In this document: positions 51,164 to 58,580 of the stretch, in pieces
Layout: every line of letters begins with the position of its first letter
Position numbering within the stretch: position 1 is the stretch's first letter
The notes under the pieces: generated by a model
What the model saw: only the letters and a program-made list of their open reading frames with translations
The model's database searches: none
What the model was told of the DNA's origin: nothing
Translations under genes and position numbers: made by a program
Source: Nocardia pseudobrasiliensis NBRC 108224
Lineage (GTDB): Bacteria > Actinomycetota > Actinomycetes > Mycobacteriales > Mycobacteriaceae
Assembly: GCF_001613105.1 (NCBI RefSeq)
Contig: NZ_BDBS01000004.1
Location: 1-64,000 of the forward strand
Direction of reading: 5' to 3'
Length of the DNA: 64,000 bases

Positions 51164-51760
51164 ATGGATAGCCGCCTCGACACTGCAAGTATGCCCGCGC
51201 TCGTTACCTCCGACGGAATCACCACCCGCACCACCGAACTTCTCGGCGAACTGATCCACTCGGTCCGTCACATCGTAGGCCGCGGCCTCGCTCCGCAACC
51301 GACCGCGGATCTGGTGGGTCAGGCCCTCGAACCCGTCCTGGGCCGGCCCGGCCTGCTCACATCCGAACAGTCCGAGGGCGATCCGGACCGCTACCGCCAG
51401 CACATCCTGCACGCCGAGCCGGACGGCCTGTTCTCGATCGTCGCCCTGGTCTGGCTACCCGGTCAGCACACCACCATTCACGACCACGTGTCCTGGTGCG
51501 TCGCGGGCGTGCACGAGGGTCAGGAGAGCGAGCGACGCTATCACCTGGCACCCGACGGACCGACATGTCGTCTGGTGGTGGGCGAGGATGTGCTCAATCC
51601 GGTCGGCGCGGTGTCGGCCTTCGCACCGCCCGGCGATATCCACCGCGTGCGCAATGCCGGTGCTACCAAAGCGATTTCGATCCACCTCTACGGTGCGAAC
51701 ATCGCACGGCTCGGCACCAGCATCCGCCGCGACTACGCGCCGCCGGTCGAGGAAGCATGA
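51164..51760 (+). CDS. cysteine dioxygenase family protein
   Basis: The 198-residue cupin has the cysteine-dioxygenase metal motif: TTIHDHVSWCVAGVHEGQE (His-x-His, about residues 105-107) and the third His in APPGDIHRVRNAG (about residue 163). The enzyme oxidises cysteine to cysteine sulfinate, which can give pyruvate and sulfite. ATG 51164 is used, and ATG 51191 is an alternative. It overlaps the exporter by 4 nt (ATGA). The partner LysR and exporter support a sulfur-dissimilation role. Confidence 0.9.
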   Translation: MDSRLDTASMPALVTSDGITTRTTELLGELIHSVRHIVGRGLAPQPTADLVGQALEPVLGRPGLLTSEQSEGDPDRYRQHILHAEPDGLFSIVALVWLPGQHTTIHDHVSWCVAGVHEGQESERRYHLAPDGPTCRLVVGEDVLNPVGAVSAFAPPGDIHRVRNAGATKAISIHLYGANIARLGTSIRRDYAPPVEEA

Positions 51761-52782
51761 GTCTGCGGCTACGCCCGCCCGCCTCGCTGCGCGCGACCGG
51801 CGGGCGCGGCGTCACGGGACTGTGCGTGGCCGCGCTCGGCGTCGGATCGGCCACGATCGTCCACTACCTGTTGCCCGCGATTCCGGTGCCGACCGCGGCC
51901 GTGGCGCTCGGTGTACTCGCCGCGCATCTGCCGGGTGTGCGAACATTCGTGCGCACTAGCGCTCGTCCTGGCCTGAGCATCGCGTCCAAACAGGTGATGC
52001 GGCTGGCGATCGTCCTGCTCGGCCTGCAGCTGAGCATGTCCGATGTCCTGCGGCTCGGCTGGGCGACCGCGATGATGGTGCTGACCGTGGTGCTCGTGAC
52101 ATTCCTCGGCACGCTGTGGCTGGGCCGCCGCATCGGCCTGCCCGGCGATCAACCACTGTTGGTCGCGACCGGTTATTCCATCTGCGGCGCTTCGGCGATC
52201 GGGGCGGTCAGCCGGGTATCGGGCAGCCGCGAGGAGGACATCGCCGACTCGGTCGCGGTCGTAACCCTGTGCGGCACACTGGCTATCGCGGTGCTGCCGC
52301 TGCTCCAACATCCACTCGGTCTCGGCGACGAGCCCTTCGGGCGCTGGGTCGGCGCGAGCGTTCACGATGTCGGGCAAGTGGTCGCGGCGGCCCAGACCGC
52401 GGGCGCTGCCGCACTCAGCGCCGCGGTGCTGGTGAAACTCATGCGAGTGGTACTGCTCGCCCCGCTGGTGGCCCTCGTGGCCGCCCGCCGCCGCGCGACC
52501 GGCGCCACCGGCTCCGGCGCACGACCACCGCTCGTCCCATTGTTCGTCGCCGGTTTCCTGCTGATGATCCTCATCCGCAGCACCGGTCAGGTCCCGACCG
52601 AGATCCTCGAATTCGTCAGCGCCACACAGGGTCTGCTACTGGCCGCCGCCCTGTTCGGTCTCGGCGCGATGATCAACCTGTCGTCGATGACCCGCACCGG
52701 CAGCCGAATGGCCGGCCTCGGCCTCGCCTCCTGGGTGACCATCGCCGCCGTGTCTTACGCGGGGGTCCTGCTCACCACCTGA
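51757..52782 (+). CDS. YeiH/TauZ-type putative sulfate (sulfite) exporter
   Basis: The 341-residue membrane protein has about ten helices and the family motif TGYSICGASAIGAVS (about residues 130-145), as in the UPF0324/YeiH family whose TauZ members are linked to sulfite export during taurine breakdown. It is translationally coupled to cysteine dioxygenase, so export of the sulfite formed from cysteine sulfinate is a coherent role. A second half-repeat is seen near residues 285-340. Confidence 0.88.
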   Translation: MSLRLRPPASLRATGGRGVTGLCVAALGVGSATIVHYLLPAIPVPTAAVALGVLAAHLPGVRTFVRTSARPGLSIASKQVMRLAIVLLGLQLSMSDVLRLGWATAMMVLTVVLVTFLGTLWLGRRIGLPGDQPLLVATGYSICGASAIGAVSRVSGSREEDIADSVAVVTLCGTLAIAVLPLLQHPLGLGDEPFGRWVGASVHDVGQVVAAAQTAGAAALSAAVLVKLMRVVLLAPLVALVAARRRATGATGSGARPPLVPLFVAGFLLMILIRSTGQVPTEILEFVSATQGLLLAAALFGLGAMINLSSMTRTGSRMAGLGLASWVTIAAVSYAGVLLTT

Positions 52783-52874
52783 CCGGAGGTGACTTTCGAC
52801 CCGGGATTCCGGGACCGGCGGGCATATCGCGAACCCCCGCGGCGGCGTACGGTCGGCTGCGGGTGGGGTGACCG

Positions 52875-53564
52875 GTGAAGGTGACCGAAGTGACCAAATT
52901 CGTGCAGACCATCGAGTTCAAGACCATACGACTCGACGAATTCAACAAAGTCCTCGACGAGTGGCTCGCGGCGACCGAGGGCAAGCGGGCCGCGACCCAC
53001 ATCATGGAAACCAGAGATCGCGACCAGGACGACACCTATATGCAGATCGTGGAGTTCCCGTCCTATGAGCAGGCCATGGCGAACTCCACCCTTCCGGAGA
53101 CGACCCGGCTGGCCGAGGCGCTCACCAAGTTGTGCGCCGGACCACCCGTATTCCGCAATCTCGACCTGGTGCGCGAGGACGACATGTCCACGCGCCCAGG
53201 GCCGAGTCTGCTGATCAAGAGCTTCGACACACCCGACGAGACACGGCCGTTCGAGTCGGACAGCGGCCGACTCGACCTCGTCCACGCCGATACCGGACCG
53301 GTCGGCCGCGCGGTGTTCCAGCCGGGTTGGCGTTGGTCGACTCATGTGAAGCCCATCGCCGGAACCGACAGCTGCCAGGCGGCCCACGTCGGATACTGCG
53401 TATCCGGACGCATGCGCATCGTGATGGACGACGGATCCGAAGCCGAGGTCGCCGCGGGCGATTTCATGTTCTGCCCACCCGGACACGACGCCTGGACCAT
53501 CGGTCACGAACCCTGCGTCATGATCGACTGGACGGCAGCCGCCGATTACGCGCGCCGACGCTGA
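52875..53564 (+). CDS. two-domain protein: dimeric alpha/beta-barrel plus cupin
   Basis: The 229-residue protein starts at GTG 52875 with GGGGTGA upstream. Residues 1-105 look like an antibiotic-biosynthesis-monooxygenase or dimeric alpha-beta barrel domain (MQIVEFPSYEQAMANSTLPE). Residues 110-225 are a cupin with GRAVFQPGWRWSTHVKPIAG, AAHVGYCVSGRMRIVMDDG and CPPGHDAWTIGHEPCVMIDW. His residues at the two cupin motifs could bind a metal. The fusion joins a substrate-binding barrel to a possible isomerase or dioxygenase domain. Function unknown. Confidence 0.8.
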   Translation: MKVTEVTKFVQTIEFKTIRLDEFNKVLDEWLAATEGKRAATHIMETRDRDQDDTYMQIVEFPSYEQAMANSTLPETTRLAEALTKLCAGPPVFRNLDLVREDDMSTRPGPSLLIKSFDTPDETRPFESDSGRLDLVHADTGPVGRAVFQPGWRWSTHVKPIAGTDSCQAAHVGYCVSGRMRIVMDDGSEAEVAAGDFMFCPPGHDAWTIGHEPCVMIDWTAAADYARRR

Positions 53565-54122
53565 GATCATTACTTCGTAGCAGGCGCCGACTGCAATTGA
53601 AGTTGCGTCCGACTTCGCGAATTGCTGTCGGCGACCTGCCGAGCGGCCCACTGCTCGTCGAATCCGAGCGCCTTGGCCCAGCCCCAGATCGTTGCCTCCT
53701 CGACCAGCGTCGATGCCGTGGCGGATCTCCCTCGCGTCGAGCATGTTCGGCCGCCACGCTCAATGTCCGGATCGCGTCCTGGCAGCGGGCCCGCTCGACA
53801 TCGATGCAGCCGTGGCAGTACCGCACGGAGATGGCCAAGGTCCCACCATGATCGCATCGCCATTGCGCCGCAACATGATCGGGCCCAGGATCAGTATCTC
53901 CATGCCGCTCACGAATCTCCCTCGTTTCGATCGTTCCAACCCCGAGCCGACTGCCGCTGTCCATCGTCCAGTGCGCGATCGATCGGCGGTATCCCTGAAA
54001 CAAGGGGTGGTTACGCGTCGACTTATCGGGAACTTACGGCCGCGTCCGGTCTGTTCTATAGCCTCGGCAACGTGGTGTTCGACTCGACTCGTTTCGACCT
54101 TCGACCTTATCTCGGCTTCGAC
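53565..54122. other. 558-bp region without an intact gene; degraded coding fragments
   Basis: On the minus strand ATG 53903 opens MEILILGPIMLRRNGDAIMV and then GP, the usual opening of a SARP-type regulator. It loses the frame within 25 codons. Further down the same strand, a separate coding-like piece (EEATIWGWAKALGFDEQWAA, about 53570-53710) ends at a stop by 53570. These look like remnants of one or two minus-strand genes. The last 100 bp must hold the promoter of the AraC gene. Confidence 0.4.
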
Positions 54123-54956
54123 ATGGACCGGTTCGTCCGGCGGACATACTGCAGCTGGCAGGACGCCGGGTGGCAATCGCTGCTCGTGCAGCGGTTCGAG
54201 CATCCCCCGGTGGCCGAGGACATGGCCTTGCCCGCGGCGGCGGATCTGCATCTGGTGCTCCCGCGCGCCGGACACGGGGTTGTGGAGACGCGCAGCGGCG
54301 GGCGGAGCAGCCGTCGGACCTGGGCGCCGGGGCGGCTCGACCTCAGGCTCCCGGAGCAGCATGTCGTGCGCCGGTATCGCGCCGAAGGGCCGATGCGCAG
54401 TGTGCAGGTACACATTCCGCGCGACACCTTCGATACGGCCGCGAAGCAATTGGGCGGCCCCGCAGTGGATTTCGAGGCCATGGCCGCATCCTTGGCCACG
54501 GGCGATCCGCTGATCGAACAGCTCGTGCGAGCGGTCGGCGAGGCCGACGCGGCCGATGATCTCTACGCCGAGTCGGCGGCCGCGTTCCTCAGCGTGCACC
54601 TGCTGGTCCGGCATGCCCGCGCCGCGGCTCCCCGGATGCGGGAGGACGGGCGCGTGCGCGCGGCCGTGGCGATGATGCGGGAGCGGTTCGCCGAACCGAT
54701 CACCCTGGCCGATATCGCGGCCGAGGCGCATCTGAGCGTCTACCACCTCGTGCGGGTGTTCCGGGAGGCGACCGGGACGACGCCGCATCGGTTCCTCGCC
54801 CGGCTGCGGGTGGAGCAGGCGAAGCGACTGCTGCGCGATACCGAACTGTCGATCGATCAGATCGCGCCGCGCTGTGGCTTCGGCAGCCCGGGCGCGCTGT
54901 CGACCGCGTTCCTGCGGCACACCGGAACCCGACCCTCGGTGTACCGCAAGATTTGA
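54123..54956 (+). CDS. AraC family transcriptional regulator
   Basis: From ATG 54123 the product is 277 residues. A divergent cupin-like N-terminal domain (about 1-165) is followed by a complete AraC double HTH (about 180-275): ITLADIAAEAHLSVYHLVRV, then FREATGTTPHRFLARLRVEQ, a second helix pair (LSIDQIAPRCGFGSPGALST) and the FLRHTGTRPSVYRKI end. GTG 54072 or 54075 would add 16-17 residues of plausible sequence. It lies 101 bp before the fatty acyl-AMP ligase cassette in the same direction and is its nearest candidate regulator. Confidence 0.85.
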   Translation: MDRFVRRTYCSWQDAGWQSLLVQRFEHPPVAEDMALPAAADLHLVLPRAGHGVVETRSGGRSSRRTWAPGRLDLRLPEQHVVRRYRAEGPMRSVQVHIPRDTFDTAAKQLGGPAVDFEAMAASLATGDPLIEQLVRAVGEADAADDLYAESAAAFLSVHLLVRHARAAAPRMREDGRVRAAVAMMRERFAEPITLADIAAEAHLSVYHLVRVFREATGTTPHRFLARLRVEQAKRLLRDTELSIDQIAPRCGFGSPGALSTAFLRHTGTRPSVYRKI

Positions 54957-55057
54957 CCGATCCTCGGCAATCGCGCGCATGGCTCGAGCGGGGGCATCAC
55001 GTTGTACTTGGAATTCGAAAGATCACCGAAACTGTTGTGTGAGAAGGGCGGCGACGC

Positions 55058-56698
55058 GTGCACGAAGGATGGCTGACCGATGTCGTGGCCGGCTACGAGA
55101 ACGATTACGGGCCCGCGCACGAATACCTTCGCGAGGACGGCGAATGGATCACGGTCAGCCGCCACGAGCTGTTGCGCGGGGTGCGCTCGGCCGCCACGGG
55201 CTGGCGCGCGGCCGGTCTGCGACCCGGTGACCGGGTCGCGGTGGAGGCCACCGATCCGCACCTGTTCGTCCCGGCGTTCCTGGGCGCGCTGTGGTCGGGC
55301 GTGATTCCCGTGCCGATACCGCCGCCGCCACCCGCGGGACGTCGCGCGGCGTGGAATACACAGGTGGCGGCGATGATTCGGACCGCGCAGGCCCGCTCGA
55401 TCGCGCTGCGCGATGCCGCGGATCGGCCCGCGAACAGCGCGACGCCGATCGTTTTGGACGACGTACTGGCCGCGCCGCCGGAACATCCGGTCCCCCATCG
55501 CGCCGACCCGGACGCGACGGCCTACATCCAATTCAGCAGCGGCAGTACCGGATCCCCACGCGGCGTTCCCGCGCGGGTGAGCGCGGTGCTGGCCAACGGC
55601 ACCGCCATCATGCGCGACGGCCTGCACAGCGACCCCGCCGTCGGCCGCGGACTGTCCTGGCTGCCACTGCATCACGACATGGGCCTGGTCGGATTCGTCT
55701 TGGCTCCCTTATTGGTCGGCGTCCCCGTGTCCTTCCTACCGACCCGCTTCTTCGTCCGGAATCCGGGGCTGTGGCTACGGGCCATGTCCGACCGACGCGC
55801 CACGATCAGCTTCGCACCCAACTTCGCCTTCGCCCTCGCCGCCCGCCGGACCCCGGCCGCCGAGATCGTCGCGCTGGATCTCGGCCACGTGCGGGTGCTG
55901 GGCTGCGGGGCCGAGCCCATCAATCATGGTGTGCTGCAATACTTTCTGAATACTTTCGCCCCGGCCGGGCTCGCACCGGAGGCGCTGTCACCGTGCTACG
56001 GACTGGCCGAGGCCACCCTCGCGGTCGCACTCTCCAGTCCGAAGCGCCGATACCGTACGGACCGCGTCGACGCCGCCGCACTGTCCACCGGACACGCCAT
56101 CGCGTCCGATGCCTCCGAGAACGTGGAGACCCTCGTCGGGTGCGGACCACCCCTGCCGGGCCACGAGATCGCCGTCCGCGACGCCACCGGCGATGTCCTC
56201 GGCGAACGAACCGTCGGCGAGATCTGGGTACGCGGTCCCTCGGTCGCGCACACCTACCTCGGGTCCGACCCCGAGACGCACACGACATTTCGGCCCGACG
56301 GCTGGCTGCGCACCGGAGACCTGGGTTATCTGGCCGACGGTGAACTGTTCGTCACCGGCCGCGTCAAGGATCTGCTGATCCTCAACGGCCTCAATATCGA
56401 CCCCCAGCGCGTGGAGTGGATCGCCGAAACCGTGGTCGGCGTGCGCGCGGGCGGCGTGGTCGCCTGCACCCGGCCCGGTCCGCGGTCCGAGGAATTGGTG
56501 GTGGTCGCCGAGTGCCGCACGCCCGAGACCGCCGACGTCCCCGCGGCCCTGCGGGAGGCGGTTGCCGCCGCACTCGGCATTCCCGTCCACGACGTGGTGA
56601 CCGTCGCGCCCGGCACGGTCCCCCGAACAACCTCCGGAAAGCCCCGGCGGCAGGAGACCCGCCGCCGCTACCTGGAAGGCGCGCTACATGTCCAGTAA
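55058..56698 (+). CDS. fatty acyl-AMP ligase (FAAL-type)
   Basis: The 546-residue adenylating enzyme carries FAAL hallmarks: phosphate loop IQFSSGSTGSPRGVPARVSA (about residues 165-185), SWLPLHHDMGLVGFVLAPLL (about 205), CYGLAEATLAVAL (about 312-324), GWLRTGDLGYLADGE and the catalytic Lys in TTSGKPRRQETRRRY. The WLPLHHDMGL and YGLAEATL wording is typical of FAALs rather than acyl-CoA ligases. It would activate a fatty acid as acyl-AMP and load it onto the carrier protein two genes downstream. GTG start; 11-nt overlap with the next gene. Confidence 0.88.
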   Translation: MHEGWLTDVVAGYENDYGPAHEYLREDGEWITVSRHELLRGVRSAATGWRAAGLRPGDRVAVEATDPHLFVPAFLGALWSGVIPVPIPPPPPAGRRAAWNTQVAAMIRTAQARSIALRDAADRPANSATPIVLDDVLAAPPEHPVPHRADPDATAYIQFSSGSTGSPRGVPARVSAVLANGTAIMRDGLHSDPAVGRGLSWLPLHHDMGLVGFVLAPLLVGVPVSFLPTRFFVRNPGLWLRAMSDRRATISFAPNFAFALAARRTPAAEIVALDLGHVRVLGCGAEPINHGVLQYFLNTFAPAGLAPEALSPCYGLAEATLAVALSSPKRRYRTDRVDAAALSTGHAIASDASENVETLVGCGPPLPGHEIAVRDATGDVLGERTVGEIWVRGPSVAHTYLGSDPETHTTFRPDGWLRTGDLGYLADGELFVTGRVKDLLILNGLNIDPQRVEWIAETVVGVRAGGVVACTRPGPRSEELVVVAECRTPETADVPAALREAVAAALGIPVHDVVTVAPGTVPRTTSGKPRRQETRRRYLEGALHVQ

Positions 56699-57545
56699 GG
56701 CCGACCTCGCCGTCAGTTATGATCTCGATCCCGAATTCTTCCGGCTGTGGCTCGACAGTCGAATGAACTACACCTGCGCGGTATTCGACGACACCGACGA
56801 TCTCGACGCCGCGCAACTCGCCAAACTCGCCGTCCTGCACGACTTCGCGCAGATCACCCCCGACAGCCGGGTCCTGGACATCGGCTGCGGCTGGGGCAAC
56901 AATCTCGCCTATCTCACCCAGGAACGCCAGGTCGCCCGAGCGCACGGCATCACCCTGTCCGAGGCCCAGTACAACGACATCGTGCGCCGCGACCTGCCGG
57001 GGGTGAGCGTCTCCTGCGTCGACTACCGCGACTTCGAACCGTCGCACACTTTCGATGCGGTGCAGTCGATCTGCATGATCGAACACGTCTGCACCCCCGA
57101 GGAGGCGCGTGCGGGCCGGGCCGTGGCCCGCTACCGCGACTACTTCCGCAGGGCGTGGACGTGGACCAGCCCCGGCGCCTACTTCGCATTGCAGACCGGC
57201 CTGCGCGACCGCGTACCCCGACGCCCCGAGGAGGTCCGCGAGCTGCGCTGGCTCGGCGAGACCATCTTCCCCGGCGGGATGACCCCGCGCGCGGAGGACA
57301 TCATCATGGCCGTCGGACCCTACTGGGAGGTCATGCAGCTGCGCACGCGGCGCGAGGACTACGAGCGGACCACCACCCATTGGCGCACGCGGCTGCGCGC
57401 GCATGAGGAAGAAATCCGAAACCGCTGGGGCGATGAGCTTTTCGAGACCTACGACCGCTATCTGACGTGCTGTATCAACTCCTTCGCCCGCCGCCACATG
57501 ACCCTGTCGCAGTGGCGTCTGCGCCGCGTCGACGATCCCGAGTGA
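56688..57545 (+). CDS. cyclopropane-fatty-acid-synthase-like methyltransferase
   Basis: The 285-residue protein aligns along mycobacterial CmaA/MmaA-type enzymes: DPEFFRLWLDSRMNYTCAVF (with the bicarbonate-region Cys), SAM motif VLDIGCGWGNNLAYL, IEHVCTPEE, ETIFPGG and a CCINSFARRHM end. These enzymes add a methylene or methyl to a lipid double bond. By eye alignment, the conserved His in the family's LLHTIT strand is not present (YFALQTGL here), while the Glu of IEH is. The neighbouring desaturase and carrier protein suggest that the substrate is a carrier-bound unsaturated chain. Confidence 0.82.
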   Translation: MSSKADLAVSYDLDPEFFRLWLDSRMNYTCAVFDDTDDLDAAQLAKLAVLHDFAQITPDSRVLDIGCGWGNNLAYLTQERQVARAHGITLSEAQYNDIVRRDLPGVSVSCVDYRDFEPSHTFDAVQSICMIEHVCTPEEARAGRAVARYRDYFRRAWTWTSPGAYFALQTGLRDRVPRRPEEVRELRWLGETIFPGGMTPRAEDIIMAVGPYWEVMQLRTRREDYERTTTHWRTRLRAHEEEIRNRWGDELFETYDRYLTCCINSFARRHMTLSQWRLRRVDDPE

Positions 57546-57556
57546 AAGGAACCCCG

Positions 57557-57811
57557 ATGACACAGGACGACCTGCTGGCCCTGCTCGGCCGCGGACTGCG
57601 CCAGCTCACCTCCGCATCGCACCCCGAGTTGACCCCGGACTCCGATCTCTACTCCTCCGGCATCGACTCCGTGCAGCTGTTGGAGCTGGTGACCTGGACC
57701 GAGAAGGAACTCGACATCCGTTTACCGGACGAAAAGCTCTACGCCGTAACCGATGTGCGCGGATTGTGCGATCTCATCACCGCCGAGCTCGCCGACCGCG
57801 TCGCCTCATGA
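57557..57811 (+). CDS. acyl carrier protein
   Basis: The 84-residue protein is a stand-alone carrier domain. The phosphopantetheine Ser is in SSGIDSVQLLELV (about residue 37), and the helix IV region is RGLCDLITAELADRV. ATG 57557 with AAAGGA upstream is chosen over the longer frame. It overlaps the desaturase by 4 nt (ATGA). Inferred to carry the fatty acyl chain made available by the ligase while the desaturase, methyltransferase and oxidase act. Confidence 0.9.
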   Translation: MTQDDLLALLGRGLRQLTSASHPELTPDSDLYSSGIDSVQLLELVTWTEKELDIRLPDEKLYAVTDVRGLCDLITAELADRVAS

Positions 57812-58578
57812 ACAAGAAGCTGCGCGAATCCTTCCATCGCGAGTACATGACGTTCTTCGAGAACGCCGAGCGCACCCGCAGGTGGAATCTGTTCAACGAT
57901 ATCGCCTGGGAGGCAGTCGAATCCGGTCCTGCTGATGAGCAGCTGGCCACCAATGCCGAGACGTTCTGCGGTGTCGAGATGTTTCTGCCCGACTATCTCA
58001 ACACTCATTTGGAACTGTTCGGCCGCGACTACGCTCAGGCCTGGTTCGCCGCCAACTGGGGGTACGAGGAATCCAAGCATTCGCTCGTACTGCGGGAGTA
58101 TCTGCGTCGCAGCGGTCAGCGCACCGAGGACCAACTCCACGACTATGCCGATGCGGTGTTGGCGAAACGGTGGGAGCGGCCGTACGAGAGCCCGCGAGAG
58201 ATGTTGATATACGGCATGATCCAGGAGCTGACCACCTTCGTGGTGTATCGGTCGCAGCGCACGCGAGCCATCGAGACCGGCCATCGGACGCTCGCCGACA
58301 TCTATCGGCTCATCGGTCGTGACGAGATGGCGCACACCAAGTTCTATCAGCACATGGTCGCCCTGCTGCTCGACGACGATCGCGCGGGCACCCTCACCGA
58401 TCTGTCGCATGTGCTGCGGACCTTCCGCATGCCCGCGGAACAACTGCTCCCCGATGCCGAGGCGCGCAGCTCCCTGATGCGTTCCACCGGCATCGACGGC
58501 CGGGTCTACCTGCGCGACATCGTCGCGCCGACCCTGTCGGCCCTGCACCTGACCCGCCACGATCTGCGGAAGGAGTGA
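57808..58578 (+). CDS. ferritin-like acyl-ACP desaturase
   Basis: The 256-residue protein has the soluble diiron desaturase ligand set: Glu in CGVEMFLPDY (about residue 55), Glu-x-x-His in YEESKHSLVL (about residue 90), Glu in MIQELTTFVVY (about residue 143) and Glu-x-x-His in GRDEMAHTKFY (about residue 176). These enzymes use O2 and ferredoxin to place a cis double bond in an ACP-bound acyl chain (DesA/FA_desaturase_2 family). Coupled to the carrier protein by a 4-nt overlap. Product position cannot be told. Confidence 0.9.
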   Translation: MNKKLRESFHREYMTFFENAERTRRWNLFNDIAWEAVESGPADEQLATNAETFCGVEMFLPDYLNTHLELFGRDYAQAWFAANWGYEESKHSLVLREYLRRSGQRTEDQLHDYADAVLAKRWERPYESPREMLIYGMIQELTTFVVYRSQRTRAIETGHRTLADIYRLIGRDEMAHTKFYQHMVALLLDDDRAGTLTDLSHVLRTFRMPAEQLLPDAEARSSLMRSTGIDGRVYLRDIVAPTLSALHLTRHDLRKE

Positions 58579-58580
58579 CG

